Origin: Adenanthera pavonina
Taxonomy: Eukaryota > Streptophyta > Magnoliopsida > Fabales > Fabaceae
Direction: 5' to 3'
DNA length: 64,000 nucleotides
Assembly (NCBI GenBank): GCA_026686845.1
Contig: JAIVEN010000015.1
Location: forward strand, 6,401,001-6,465,000
This document shows positions 10,805 through 24,578 of this stretch, one piece after another; position 1 is the first letter of the stretch; every line of letters starts with the position of its first letter. The position numbers and the translations under genes are program-made. Below the pieces are notes generated by a model that was not told where the DNA came from, did no database searches, and worked only from the letters and a program-made list of their open reading frames with translations.

Positions 10805-13800
10805 TTATGAAGCTCGAACCAATCGAGCTGCAAAGGAGCCATCCAGTGAATGCTTTACTGGGTTGGAGAAATAGAAGCCTCGGTCTGTCACAAAATCAGG
10901 TGGAACAAATCTGTCTACAGTATCAATGTGAAAATCCTGAACCTCAAGGAGAACACTAAATTAGCATTTGAAAAATGAGACAGAAAACCAAAAAGATATT
11001 GAACTCCACAGGGAGTTCATATACATGTTGCTGTGACTTAATAATAGAAACTCAAGTGTGACTAGTTTTGCAAAAAGCGGTTACAGATAGCCAAAGCATT
11101 TGACATTCCATTATTATATAAGAAATTCCACAGAACTTCAAATTTCATTCAATAGTTTTCCGGTATCACACATAGTATTTTATTTCTCTAAACCTCACAA
11201 AGCTTGGCACTTAAATCAGCTAGCATAAAAGTCTTGTATCATGATCATGAATGCAACTTAACAAAAAAGTAAGGGATAATTCCTAGCGGTACAAAGGGCA
11301 AGTGAATCTGAAAACAGGAAATAAAGTATTTGAAGAAGATTTTAGATTATAATGGCCACTTACTGGATGTCTTACAAGAAAGGCAGCCACCCTTTCATCA
11401 TTCTCTTCAGGATCTATGGAGCATGTACTGTAAACTAACACCCCACCAGGGTTTACCAATCTACACAAGCAAAAAGGAATTACATGAAAGAAAATAACAA
11501 CGGATTGATCCCAATATTTTGGACTCAACGTTATGACTAGTCACCATTATGTAGAGTTCTTCATTCAAAGATTCACTCAACTGGTAATATTTCACATTCA
11601 CCCATTCATAAAAGGCAATTTTCAAAACCAGAACCAACTTCCATTAAAAGCAAAGGACAACTGAAACTGATTTTCTAAACCTGATCACAAGTCTTAATTT
11701 CAGATTCTTTGCCATTGCTTCTGAAAAAACAAATTCTAAACACCTTATAAAAAGTTCAATATAGTAGTTATAAAGAAAAAGAAGTCATATCTTTAAAAAT
11801 CCGTGCACCTCAAATGAAGTAATACTAACGTAGATGACCTGAAGAAAATTTTTGGCCTTACTTGGATGCTGCATCCAGGAGCTCATCCTGTAATTTCTTT
11901 AGTTCTTCCATGTCCTCCAGCCTCCGGTTCCAACGCAAGTCCGCTCTCTTGAAAAGCCAAAGATGAAAAACAGGTTTATCAGCAAGAAAAGAAAGTGGAA
12001 ACATGACAGGTAATCACAAGATGTTCAATACAATCACCTTGGAAAGAACACCAAGTCCAGAGCATGGAGCATCCAGCAAAACTTTATTGCATTTAAGTGG
12101 TTTGCTATCCTAGAATTTCAATAGAAAGCCAACTTATTATAAATAAGCAGATTCTGAGCTTTGTAATAATGTAAGTTTAAGAACTTACAGGTAAGGCACG
12201 AAGATCAGAATGGATAGTGGTAATGACACCATCGACTTGGTGCATTTTTGCTGTCTCTTTAAGAATTCTTAATCTACCACGATTCACATCAACTGCAAAC
12301 ACCATACCTGTAAAAAAATAATCTCTCCTTAACACTCCCTTTGCTGGGTGTAGAGAAACTTATAATTCAACATCTTAGCAAGTCAGATCATGGAAACTAA
12401 CACACCGTCTAACAGCTTACATGACAAAGGAAATTAACATCTTTAAGCAGCTAGCATTAACTGTCAGATAGTAAAGTTTAATATTCAGGGCATGTAAATG
12501 GGAGAAAATTTGAACTACTCTCACAGATATAAAGGGATGATGCAAATCATTCCGGCTGCCAGGGACAAAGAGCTAACTTAAGGAAAATGATTAAAATTCC
12601 TCAGGATGGATCTCTTTTAAGGACAACAAAATTAAGAAAAAAGTTTATCAGAGTCTCCAAACCCAAAGAAATCTGACGTGATTTTCCATCTCTTTTTCTT
12701 TAGAGCTAATAATACCTTGACCATGTAAATGAGAGGCTATGTACAGAGTCTTTCCTCCAGGAGCAGCACAACAATCAATGATAATTTCACCAGGCTGAGG
12801 ATCCACAACAGCAACTACCAGACCTGCAATGGAGAATGTGTGATCCATTGTATGAGGATATAGCCTTGTAAGAATTCTTTTCAAAGAAAGAAAAAACAAA
12901 GTTGAAATTTTCTCTTTCTTAATCAACAAATCGGGTCACACATATATCCTGTCAACTTTGACCCCAAAAAAAGGGTGTATCCTGTTGGGCAAAAAGAAAT
13001 CCTGTGCAAAATCTACAAACCTACTCATAAATAAACATGAATGTTAACAGTTGATTATTTCTGGTAGATTATCAAAACACAGCAAAGGCCAGCGTTCCAA
13101 AACAAAAGAAGCCATCCCTTATAAGAGATAAGATGAAAAGTTGACCTGCACTCTCATCCTGAACCGAACATAAACCCTTCCTGAGCAGACCAGCATGAAT
13201 GACAATCTGTAAGAAAAAAAGTACCAATAGTCATGAACCTGAAGAGCACAAGTCCAATGTCACCCATATGAAAAGAAGGGAGAAAAAGGAGCAGGAGGGA
13301 GTAGATACCCACAGCAGACAGCTAAGGCAAAATTAACACTATCTAAAACTTTTAGGTTATTGCCTAAGGTAGAAAGCATGTAATATACAAAGTCCTGGCC
13401 CATCAACCATCAATTGAAAGAAAGATGTTTCCATTCTCGTCTAATCTCTGCCCACCTCATTTTGTTTTTTGGGTATAATCATTTGGTATCCAGTATTATC
13501 GGGTTAAATTTGAGCATTGTTGGACCCAAATGAGGGCAGCTCTTTCAACATAGTTTTTTCTATCCATAATGTTTGAACTTGAAACCTTACTTATAAGTAA
13601 GTGTTAAGTCCCTTACCATTTAACTTAACCGCTATTGGTCTCCGCCTACTTCATTTATTCCACCTCTCACCAGATTTTCTCCTCTTATCAGTTTATGGCT
13701 CCATAGAAAGTTATTATCCCAGTTAGGAAAGCCAAAGATGAAAACAAGCCTATAATCAACTTATTATCTCATTTTCATACCTGTAACCCAGTTTTGATAC

Positions 13801-16800
13801 GAACAAATTCATCCAAATGCAATGAAAGCTTGTGTGGGACCTGAAGTTCAATAAAAGAGACTTAAACTAGGAAGTAACACAAATTACACAAGGAACAGTA
13901 GGTAAATTACCAGTATAATATGAAGATGTATAACAAAGACACATTTGTCACACCCGCAGGAAGAATTCATTCCAAAGAAATACAAGGAAGCAGAAATTCA
14001 AAATTTTAGTAAGAGATCTAAAAGTAGAAAAAGATTATGATGATTATAATTCTAAGCAGAAGGTAGCACAGCATGGAATCATGGAGCATTATAGCACCTT
14101 CAATGCATTAAGCTGTGCCACAAGGTCAGCTCTTGAAAAACCTCTTGCATGGTTTGCCCTGAAATTAGCACAACATTGAGCTTGAATTCTTCATTTTCTC
14201 TGTCATAAGCCTTTTATTATTTTGGGTGAAGCAGAACAATAGGAAGAAGCATTCGCTAACCTTAAGCTGAAACTCGGTTCACTGTTGTTCCAGATCATCA
14301 ATTTGATGGCTTCTTCCTGCCCGAGATACCTTGTCCATCTTCTTACCATCCACTAGGAATGAAGTCATTAAGTAAATTTAGCATCCTTTTCTGAGACTAA
14401 CACACTGTTTATATTGTTAATTTCATTAAGATGCATATATATATATATGTCTTTATCGAAACAACTACACCCACCCACCCACCCACCCACCCACCCACCC
14501 AAGATGGTAACTTGCCATCGGTGAGACTTGATCTCATGATCTCCCTCCACTTAGGGAGTACCGGTGCTACTAAGCCACTGGCATTAAGATATTTATTTAG
14601 ATACACATTACAGTTTAATTAGCCGCCGCCACATAGTGGGATAAGGCTAATGTTATTGTTGTTGTATACATTAAAGTTTAATCTATAATCATGATAACTA
14701 AAGTTTTGTATTAAGCAAACCCCCCCTCCCCCAATCCCACCAAAAAAAAAAAAAACAGTTAACTATTGACTTAAGTTGTATGGGAGAGGAAGCAGCACTC
14801 AAACTGTTTAGTTTCTCAAAACATGTACTTTTTGATAAAACCAAACATATTCAGATAGTAATAATGATCCATTTAGAAAGCAAGAATAGCATAAACTTGG
14901 GCAAACGATGTTTCAAGCATATTCAAAATTTCTCGTGAAGTACAGAGATATTGTGCATATCCTATGCCAATATACCTCTTCCAGATGATATAAACAAAAA
15001 GCAAGAAGAAGGGGAACTCCAATTAAATGTATGGTGAATAGCTTTTAATGAGTAGGGTAAAGTTGCATACATAAAATACTCAAAATTAATCCATTGATAC
15101 TGAGAACTAGTAATAATGCTTGTATTGTGTAGGTTAAAGTTGCATAACATGAAATACTCAAAATGAATCCAGTGATACTGAGAATTGGTAATAATGCTTG
15201 CCAGGAAAGAAAGTCCTTTCATTCGTTATAAGCTACTGATTTCCAACTCCAGACTCTTTCCAAATTAGAACCATGAGTGATGCAAAGAAAGAGAGAGAAT
15301 TTACAAACTCACAACAGGATGTGAGTACAAAGTAGCAAGAGCACGCGCTTGAGCACGATCATCGCCCTCCACTTTGGGCAAAGAAAGAGCTTCATTTTCC
15401 TGCAAGCCAAATATTATCTAAGTTAATAAATTCTTCACAATTTTCTACTAATAATATCATGAATAACCCAGCAGAAAGAAGACCTTAAGCACCACAAGCT
15501 TTCGAAGGATTCCATTGACCATGTTGCCAGCACCAGGTCTGAGAGCAACTTTGGCAAGCCTCACATTCTGCATTCCACATAACAGGTGTGACGGAAAGAT
15601 TAAACAAAAAAGGAAAATGGAAAAATAGAAAGAAAAAGGACTAAACCAACAATGCCTAGAGCAAATCAAGAGGATATATATATAGGTTTCAAGATATAAA
15701 ATACTTCCAGGTCGGAATCAGACCTTAAAAAGATCTGAAGTCATACTAATTACTAACAAAAACTTATAGCCAACGCACTCATCACCAATTTTTTTGCTAG
15801 AAAAAGTGATAATAACCAATGCCGTACACTAAAACTATTTTTTTTCCCAGACGATGAATGGGGTCAAGAACGACCCAACTAAAACTGAATTTTACCTTGA
15901 AATGCTAAGTGATTTTACGTCCACAAAATTGATTGTTCATTAAAATAAAATACAAACTGACTTTTAGACCAATAACGAATATGTAATTATAAAAGTATCT
16001 CTTACTGCAGTAGATTACATCAGAAAATTTTGAAAATTCAACAAATAAGAATCCTTTTAAACTGGATGTCTATTTACTTTCTGATATCTGCTCAAGCAAC
16101 AAACTAATTAATTCCCCAAGGAAAAAATACATATATGAGCAAATAAAATACCTCATCTACAACAGCATAATGTGGCATATCTAACTTGACTATCTCATAG
16201 AAGCCAATCCGTAGAATCTGAGAATAAACAAAGCACCAAGATTAGTAATCAGGTGTTCAAAGAGTAAAAGACCCCAAAATAAAGGATGACAACACAGGGC
16301 AACTTTCTGTGTTTTCATTTGACAAATTTCATGGTTTCACCCACATAAGCCATAATTAAAATTTTTCTTCTCTACCCCTTTTACTTGTATAACTATTTAA
16401 TATAATAGATGACTAATGCAAACATGTTTATGAGAATTACAGAGCCGTAAATCACCTGTAACAGTAGAGGTTCCATGCTAGCTATATCTTTATCATGACT
16501 TATTGAACTAATCAAATGATCAAGATATCTTCTCCAACGAATTGTGCCCCCTACAATGTCTGTAACCTTAGTTGAAAAACAAAACAAGAAAATAAAAAAT
16601 CAATACAGTGACTCTTGAATGCTGCAGGACAGAAAAGGAAGCTAATGGGTCCACAATTGTTAACTGTTTTGGGTAGGTTTAAAAAATAATTGACGTCTTT
16701 CAGTCTAATTACTAAGTAGTATTCAATGTACAGTACTAAAACCAGAGAATGAAGTGAAAGTTATAACCAGCCTGAGATCTTGATCATTTAACTCCCGGGT

Positions 16801-17398
16801 GCGGAAGCCAAGCGTTCTTTCAACATATGCCATCTCGTTGTCACCCGAGCCTTTCCCTTTATCATTGAGAAGGTCAGCAAAAGCACCCCCAAGCTCTATC
16901 CTCATCAACCTAACCGCTGACACTACACAAGGGAAATAAAATTGAAAAAGGATGAATCCAATGAACAAATGACAATCTCCTTAAGCAGCAAGACTTTTGC
17001 TAAATTGTACAACCCAGTGGTATCAGAACACAGACATAGAGATTGAAAGACACTTATACCTGCTCTGTGAGGAGAAACCTCTAAATTCAGCTTCTGGGTT
17101 TTGAGCAAGCGAATGGCAGAACCTGAAGTTCAGTCAATTTCAGTATCAATAAAGCTATAGAAGCGGTAAAGCAGAACATTTCAGTGAAACCACAAGTCCC
17201 ATTCACTAGATAGAACCTAGTATCCGAAACCATGTTGAATGACGTTTTCATGGAACTTGAACTACCTTTTCTAGTTGTGGAAATGGATATCCGTGACCCG
17301 CGCGCTGACTCGACAAGCTTCAGGGGCTTAGAAGAAGAAGCTGAAATTTTGTGTGGTTCTACAAGGAAAGGAAGGCCGAGGTATAGCAATTGCGCCAT
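10805..17398 (-). CDS. RsmB-like 16S rRNA cytosine-C5 methyltransferase with NusB domain (NOL1/NOP2/Sun family), 17 exons
   Basis: Exons, minus strand: 17398-17266, 17122-17060, 16922-16768, 16566-16456, 16217-16152, 15567-15484, 15399-15313, 14352-14261, 14158-14098, 13840-13781, 13206-13146, 12823-12716, 12307-12189, 12109-12038, 11947-11862, 11460-11364, 10936-10805. Every junction is GT...AG and they sum to 1587 nt, in frame throughout (528 residues). The Ser-rich, basic N terminus may be a plastid or mitochondrial transit peptide. Residues about 68-230 form the NusB-type RNA-binding domain. The SAM-dependent methyltransferase follows, with motif I DCCAAPGGKT (about 341-350), motif IV DAPCSG (Cys about 416) and motif VI YSTCSI (the nucleophile Cys about 466). 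The end has the family signature NPVKHSLDGSFAARLV. The acceptor of the last exon could instead be 6 nt upstream (10942); 10936 was chosen because it gives the family-like HPDF junction. Such proteins are expected to methylate organellar small-subunit rRNA. Confidence 0.9.
14468..14500. repeat. CCCA microsatellite in an intron
   Basis: About eight tandem CCCA units within intron 7 (between exons 7 and 8) of the methyltransferase gene. Upstream of it lies a short AT dinucleotide run. Confidence 0.9.
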
Positions 17399-17512
17399 TG
17401 ATTTTTTAACTTCTATCTTCTCGCCCCCAATGCAGATGACATGGATTTTAAGGATAAAATTACTAGCTTTTGCTCTGGGTCAACCTCAGTCCACGATCCT
17501 GATATTCCAGAA

Positions 17513-17545
17513 TTGTGTGTGTGTGTGTGTGTTTTTTTTTTTTTT
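17513..17545. repeat. TG microsatellite followed by a T tract, upstream of the methyltransferase start
   Basis: About nine GT units and then a run of about 14 T, located 115-150 bp upstream of the methyltransferase ATG (that gene reads on the minus strand), so inside its likely promoter or 5' UTR. The open frames that run across it are repeat artefacts. Confidence 0.85.
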
Positions 17546-18189
17546 AAATAGAGAATACAATTTATTGATTGAGCTTACAGTTAGTCCAAATACAGTTAGG
17601 CGAATTACCGAAAAACTAGGAGAGTATGAAACAAAAAAAAGAGACACAGAAAGTTTATCCAAAAAAAAAAACAGAGAGAGAGAGTGAGAGAAAGAACTAC
17701 ACAACTAGGCATTATCTCCAAACTTAATTTTGTGCTTTAACAACATTATCATTTATCAATATCAATTAAGTATCAGTTTATCATGTAGTTTAGTATAGTT
17801 TAGAAATTATGTTAGTTAATGTATAATGGTCATATGTTCAAATAGGGTGCACAAATGTAAGAGAATGTTAGTAATCAATCTAATACTTAGTTTTTGTGAG
17901 GGTTACACTGATTGAATCAGCTCACCATATGAGATCAAATTTGACCTAATCATTAAAAAAAATAAAAATAAAAAAATTAATTTTATTTTGAAAATACAAT
18001 TATATATTCATCCAAAATATATTTTGTTAAAAAATAATATTGAATCAAGAGTAACATTTTCTGAAATTATTAATATTCATACCCTACATTATTTTTACAT
18101 AATATTAAAAATAAAAATGAGTCTAAAATTTCAAATAATTACGTAAAAGATTGACATCTGAAGAATATTTATAATAATGATAAAATCAA

Positions 18190-18626
18190 ATTATTGATAC
18201 TGATGGGGCTGTGCAATATCCTCTTAAAAAAATGTGCAGCAGGTTCGATATTACGTGGCAATGATGGTGACTGGATTCAGTGGATTGCTTGCTGGAACTG
18301 CTAGCTGGATTGCATGCGGTGTTGTTCAAGCTGAATCACGGGGTGTTTTTAATGGGCTAAACCTTGCTTGGAACCATGGATATTGTAGGAAGGTTAAGCT
18401 GGAAATTGACAGCAAGAATGTGGTTAGGCTCTTAACTGATGAGGTTGCAAAAAGGAATGAGAAAATTCGTTTATTAAGGCACATCAAAGATCTTTTACAC
18501 ACAAACTGGACTATTGAAATCTGCCGTGTTTATAGAGAAACCAATAGGGCTGCTGATATAATATCGAAGCATGCATTCAACTTGATCAGCCAAATTGCCA
18601 GCTATAGGGACTCAACTAGTCACTAA
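18190..18626 (+). pseudogene. RNase H-like domain fragment (RVT_3 type, from a non-LTR retrotransposon or a derived gene)
   Basis: The open part (18234-18626, 130 codons) has the middle and end of the plant RNase H fold: GFSGLL, an acidic AESRG segment, LEIDSKNVV with the catalytic-type Asp, and a final ETNRAADIISKHA. The expected first strand (a TDGA motif) lies just upstream at about 18195 but in a different frame, so at least one frameshift and a deletion separate the two parts. The ATG at 18234 is therefore not a true start. Such domains occur at the C terminus of plant LINE polyproteins and in many short stand-alone RNase H-like genes. No other part of a LINE is visible nearby. Confidence 0.7.
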
Positions 18627-18774
18627 TCTTAATGACCAAAAATAAATAAGAAAAAAGGTCTCAAATATTAAGGAATTAGTTATTATAGTTAATTATTTCC
18701 TTCCAATAATTCAGCTGTTTTTTTGGTGAATTCACTTGATGGGCTTTTTAACTAATCAAACTTCATGTAATATA

Positions 18775-19073
18775 TTCCCTCTAATTCAAAATATATAAAA
18801 TAAATAACCATATTACTAAAATCAAGAAAACAATCACATACCATCAATATGTCACAAAAGAAATTTTTTTTCTACAATGCCCTCATTTAATTATTCTTGT
18901 AAATCAAAATTGTTGATAAATCTTCTTCTCATTTAATTCTTATTGTAAAAATAACTCTACTTTAATCACGGATAAAATTAGAAAAAATACATTAATTAAT
19001 CAAACAAAACTTATTTATTTCTTATATTTAAAAAAAATTAAAAAACATCTCCTATATTCTAGGATGGAGGAAG
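18775..19073. mobile_element. Stowaway-like MITE
   Basis: TA-flanked. The left end TTCCCTCTAATTCAAAATATATAAAA pairs with the right end ATATTCTAGGATGGAGGAAG. About 299 bp, AT-rich and non-coding. It lies directly 3' of the RNase H fragment. Confidence 0.65.
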
Positions 19074-20990
19074 TATATAGAGCCACTTCTAGTTATCACT
19101 GAAATAGCAATAACAACGGCATAATCTTTTGAAATCATAGCAATAATGATAACAACAATTACAAGTCAAATGTTTATCACAATCAAAGCTTTTCTTTATA
19201 TATATATATATATATTTATTCATTTATTTGATTATATTAGATTTAAATATTGTCGGATTTAAATAGGAATTACTCATAAAATGGATAAGTGTTGCTAACT
19301 AGCTAAACTCTAAAAAAAAAATCTATGAATGTACTTAAAAGAAGCAACCAATATTTTTTTTTTATATATAATAAAAAGGCTATGGATGAATCATATGCAA
19401 AGAGAAGAAACAGTACCTAAAGAGAGTTCTGCATATCAAAATCAATGAGTCTCTTACAACTTAAAAGAGAATTAGTAAAAATCGAAAAAAGAATATTGGG
19501 ATTATGAACTGACTTAGCAACCCAATTCACACACTTGTTGACTTCCTGATAAATGTGATCCGGACTAGCATTCGAACCTTTAGAAAATCAACCAATCCTT
19601 AATTTGGCTTTTATATCTTATCCTATTATGTCCTTGACACAAAATTGGTCAAGAGTTGAACCTAATTGGTTATATTTATCTTTAATTTTTTTATTTTACC
19701 TATTTTTTTATCCAATTCATAAAACACATTTTATTATATTTTTTTAAGTGTTAAGAGATCAAAATATAATTTAAAAATATATTTAATATAATTTCAACCA
19801 AACTTAAGAAATTAGTTGAATTAATTAAAAAAAATATTTGTTTACACTTTCAAGATGTTGCATGGACAAAAAAAGATACTAATATTGCTGCAATTGATTT
19901 GGTATTTTATAATAAAAAGTCACTGAAAATTTTATCAAATTGAACAAAAAAAAAATCTTATGATTTAAGCGAGTAAGTGATAAATCCAATAATGCCAGCC
20001 TATATTGACCGTTTTATGTAATGTGTATGATTAATATTTCTGTACAAAACAAGCCTCTTTCAATCCTTCTCACAGGCTGGCCTCGAAGAAAATTTGGAAT
20101 CGACTTATAATATCTATACATACATATGTGTGTGTGTAAATATATATATATATATATATATCTCTCTCCAAATTCCAACATTGCTTTGCAAATTTGCAAT
20201 CCATGAAACGCCTAGGAGGACGTGGGAGACTGTAATCATTTTTAGAAAAAAGAAACAAAAAATTATAAAATATCCATATTTTTGGCCACTAAAATATGAT
20301 CCATGATTACTATAATAATAATAAACTATTTTGTAAAAGAAAAAATTTCAAGATATTTTTCAAATGTTTATTATCATACTTTTTTTTAATAATCATCAAT
20401 ATATCATATAAAATCTACATAAAATTACACTATTCATAAATTATGAAAAATATCACTTGTTTGGATTGAATATGGGCCCATAGTCTAGTTTAGTAGTTTT
20501 GTTTGAAGAATAATTAGTTTGACCACAAATACTTCTATTATAGTAATTTTTTTAATACAGCTATTTGATTCAATATTATCAAATCAAATTCAAATTTTAT
20601 TAAATAAAAAATAAGGTAGTTCTTCTAACATATTTTTTTAATTTTTTGGCCAACAACATGTTTTTTTAATTTATTTATAAGGTTTAAATCCATGTTGGTG
20701 ACAAAAAAAATTAAGTTCATTCTACTCAATCCAACTATCATTAAAAAAATTTATATAATTTTATTTTTACCTAAATTTGATTTTTTTAAAAGTGTTGTAA
20801 GAATTTTCATGCAAATTATAACACAATAATAATGATAAAAATATGATAAATTTTATAAAAGAAAATGTTGAAAAAATAAAAAAAATTCATAACCATGCCA
20901 TATCAAATGGACAAATTCTAAATTCTAGTTCTAAATTTTTTATGGCCTGAATTTCAAAATTTATTATTTATAATGAAACTGATATGTACA
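19074..20990. other. AT-rich intergenic DNA with TA microsatellites
   Basis: No gene is recognised. TA dinucleotide runs occur at about 19197-19215 and 20140-20162, the latter preceded by TG repeats. Small frames over these runs are not credible coding sequences. Confidence 0.5.
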
Positions 20991-21428
20991 GGCTGCACCA
21001 GAAGTGAGCCCCAAGACGCCTCACCTTCCAAGAAAAGAAAATTAAAGCGTCGTCGATGATTGCCGTTTGCCAGCTCCTCAATTCCGTTATTTTTTAACCC
21101 CCCTCGGTATCTGTCTCCTCCCCTGCTGACGCTGGCTTAAACGGCGGATTTCCATCTTTCCGTTCCCGTTCAACACATCACGACGTTCGTGCCTAGAAAA
21201 GAAGAAGAACAACATAACGGCGTTTCCTTAAAACCGTTCAACACTCCAAAACTCCGTCGGGACAGGCCCATTTTTGGCCCAAACTAACACAAATGTATTT
21301 GTCACCCGTCACAGTGTTTTCCTCGCCCTTTCTCTCCCCCTCTCTGAATTTTCTCCCTTTTTCCTTTTATATATTGCCATTTCGAACTCCTTTTTCCTTC
21401 ACCGGAAAAGCTTTTCTCTCCAGGATTA
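20991..21428 (+). promoter_or_regulatory. promoter and 5' UTR region of the NOI-like gene
   Basis: Base composition changes here from very AT-rich to mixed, with several CG-containing words (GGCGGATTT, CGGCGTTTCC). It ends in a strongly C/T-rich leader (about 21300-21420) before the short first coding exon. This is the usual look of a plant core promoter plus pyrimidine-rich 5' UTR. The transcription start is not fixed. Confidence 0.45.
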
Positions 21429-24400
21429 ATGTCGGTATGTGGAATCTCTTCAATTATCTCTATTTCTTTCCCTCTTCTTTGGAATATATATTGATATGTT
21501 GATATGATTTCCTTTCTGATTGTTGCATTTGTGTTGTTCCTTTGCATACGATTTCTGATCGATGATTCATGTTCAATTTTTTAGTAGTTTGCTTAGGTTT
21601 TCCGTCATATATGTGTTGTGCCCTTTTCGTTTAAATGATGTTTTGATTTATTTATAGGTTTGATATGTTTATTTTTTATTTCTGGATTTTCGTAATAGGA
21701 TCCTTTTTCCATTGTTTGAATTTTAGTTAGAAGACGTCGATGATCAGCTCTGAGCTCTGAATTTCTATATATATATATATTTTAACTTGGTGTGGCTGCG
21801 TTGAATAGGTAACTTCTTCTATTGTCGAAGCTGCTCTTATTACTGAACTAATTTTCCTATGATGTACGTGTTGCAACATGGTCATGTGATTCATGGAGCA
21901 ATTTCATGCTGTCGAATTCCCCTTCATGCTTAAGATTTTTTAACATTTTGTTTATTGGTTATGATTCTCTTGAGAAGCTGTATCAGTTTGCCCAAGGCAC
22001 TCCATTGCGATAAGAGTTTTGATCTGATGGACTGATACTCCATTAAAAAAATACGAAAGATTATAGCTTCTTCTAATCAGCAAGGTCACGCCACGTTTTG
22101 AATATATTTTGCTGAATTGACAATGTGTAGTGAGAGAATAAATTATTCTTGGAATGCTGCTTTTCAACATATGGAATTCAAATGAATTTAATTGAATTTA
22201 CTTCAACTAGTTCATTTTTTGTTATTCATGTTAGATGGGAACTTGAGGTTTATAGAAGTAAATTTAAATATTCACTTTAATTTTAAGATTTTATTGCAGG
22301 ATAATCATATGTTTTAAGATTTTATTTGTGATAATTGTCTCTTCTTCCTTATTTGTGGGTGAACTTTAGAGTTCTTATCTGTTTGATTTGAGATCAGCAT
22401 ACTATTTTTCCTGCTGCTGCTTTCACAGTTTTGATGTCTTTAAAAAGGGGAAAAATTGGGGTTCTGATGTGTCAACTTTGTTTGCTTGTAACTAAAATCT
22501 CTGTTAGATCAGGCATTTCTAGTAATTATATGTTTGCTTTTTTACTAATATTTTAGAATCCTCTGCTCCAAGATAGAGAAGTTTTTTAAGGTTTGTTCTA
22601 ATCTGACAATGATCATTGCTTTAATCAAGATATCATCGAACAATTCATCACAATTTTGTTGATTAGCTTCATTTTTCTATGTTAGTGGTCTTCAAAATGT
22701 TTGGAAGTGGCAAAAAAATTTTTTTTTTTCTTACTTTTAGTTTCAATTCGAAGGAATTATTGGGACTGGAATTTTATTGGATAACACTTTAAAAATGTGT
22801 GGCCATGCTGTCATGTAAAGTTTGTGAGATGTTTGTAGAGCAAGCATTTTATCGTCCGTGGCTTAGTTTGCCATTCATAAAAAATGTGTAGGATTTACAT
22901 GTGGTTGTTTTCTTTTTTATAAATAAAATCAATTGTTATTGGTCGTATTGTGCAATAACTTGGCTCAGAGTTTTGTTTTAGATAACAGAATCATCACCAG
23001 GGTTATGGTTGGAAACTAAATGATTTTAGATTCCACATCCTGAGCAGATTGGAAAAATTTTAATTCATTCCTCATCTGGATAAAATAGCTAAATGTGGTT
23101 TGCTATGTAAGATTTCATCTTTCCATGAATAAATCTCACGTACCATAGTTGAGTATGATCGTAATGACCTTGACACACTCTACTCTGCAGGGTAGAACTT
23201 TTGTTTTATGTAAAATCCTTTGATGAATTGTTATGGAAGTTGGTTGTATGAAGCATACAGTTATAAGAGTTCAGTCCTTTTTAGTTGCTCTGTAGTATTT
23301 AACATTACTAGTTCTTTACTGTTTGACTCATAGTTATTTTAGTTCTTTCGAAAACCTAATTTGCTGGCAGGCATCCTTGCCATTAAAATTATTTCTAGAA
23401 AATTTCTAATTTATCAAGTGCGTAAGGGTAATAAGGATAACTGTTCTGCTTTTGTAGTTTGTAGTTTAATGCTTACTAATCTGATTATCCCTCAGGAAAA
23501 GGGTCGGCCACTACCAAAATTTGGTGAATGGGATGTCAATGATCCTGCTTCAGCTGAAGGGTTCACCGTGATCTTTAACAAGGCTAGGGATGAGAAAAAG
23601 ACAGGTGGCAAACCTGAGTCACCAGGAAAGGCTGATCCTCAAAGTAGGCCTGCAGTAGATCCTGCCAAAACTCAGAGTGTAAGATGTTCTTGATTGATTC
23701 TCACTTTCTCAACAAACAATGGTTATAGTCTAACACATATTGAGGTTTTATTTTTCTAAATTGTTTTTTCTTAACTCATTCAAGTTATTGAACAAGATAC
23801 ATTTTGTCCTCTTGAAGAGGCTAGTTTAATTAGATGAAACGTTTTAAGCTTACATGAATGCTGATTGTATTTATTATTTATATGTTTGTTTGTTTGTATG
23901 CATGCATGTACTTGAGAAACAGGATAATAGTCGAAGTGATCTATTGTATATTTTGACAGAGAGGATAGTTAGGACCCAAGCCTTTGCACTTTGCCAACTG
24001 GATCCAAGATCTGTTGTTGAAACAGTGATATATAGGTTATATCCTCTACAGTTTTTTTGGTCGGTACAGTTCATGTCTACAGTAGATCTCTATGCTTTTA
24101 CAACTTTGTTGGGAATCACATCCCGGATTTTGTTGCATTTGAATTTGAGATATAATTTCGTCCATTATAATAAACTGTGGTTTGGATGAAGGTGAAAAGT
24201 GTCAAAATCCATAAGAAAAGAATAGATGATTTTGTCTGCTGAACTTGCTAATTTTTTGTCCTTCTGTTTACCTGATCTAGTTCTGGGGTCACTTGTTTGA
24301 CCTTTCTCTTAAACTTCTTCTTCTTCTTATTGCCTGTGGTGCATGCTTCACCTGTTATCCTTGCCCTTTTTCTTCTTTTATTCCTCCTTTTCTTGGGGGA

Positions 24401-24578
24401 GGGTTGGGGGCTGATCACTTTTCTTTATCACAGTTTGTTTAGCTAGAGTTTAGATAATGGAATGAAAAGAACTAATTATTAAACTGCCTGCATGCACTCA
24501 CCTTTCCCCTTCTTGAATGATTCCCTTGATTTTCAGAAAAAATGGTTCTGCTGCATGCAACCTCCTGCGGAGTCGTAG
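21429..24578 (+). CDS. RIN4/NOI-domain peptide, 76 residues, three exons
   Basis: Coding exons: 21429-21434 (only Met-Ser), 23496-23678 and 24537-24578, with GT...AG introns of 2061 and 858 bp. The joined frame is 76 codons. It starts MSEKGR and has the NOI core PLPKFGEWD (residues 7-15), which contains the PxFGxW motif that is the AvrRpt2 cleavage site in RIN4. A DP-rich linker follows, and the C terminus KKWFCCMQ carries a Cys-Cys pair (68-69), the usual palmitoylation site that anchors NOI proteins to the plasma membrane. The length matches the short, single-NOI members of the family. RIN4 itself is an immune regulator guarded by NLR receptors; functions of the small NOI proteins are less clear. 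The two-codon first exon behind a long intron is why no simple open frame reveals the gene. The last exon is placed on the match to the family C terminus. Confidence 0.9.

Noticed and set aside
10714..10959. Plus-strand frame of 81 codons
   Set aside because: Antisense shadow of the last exon of the methyltransferase gene, whose conserved C terminus reads on the minus strand.
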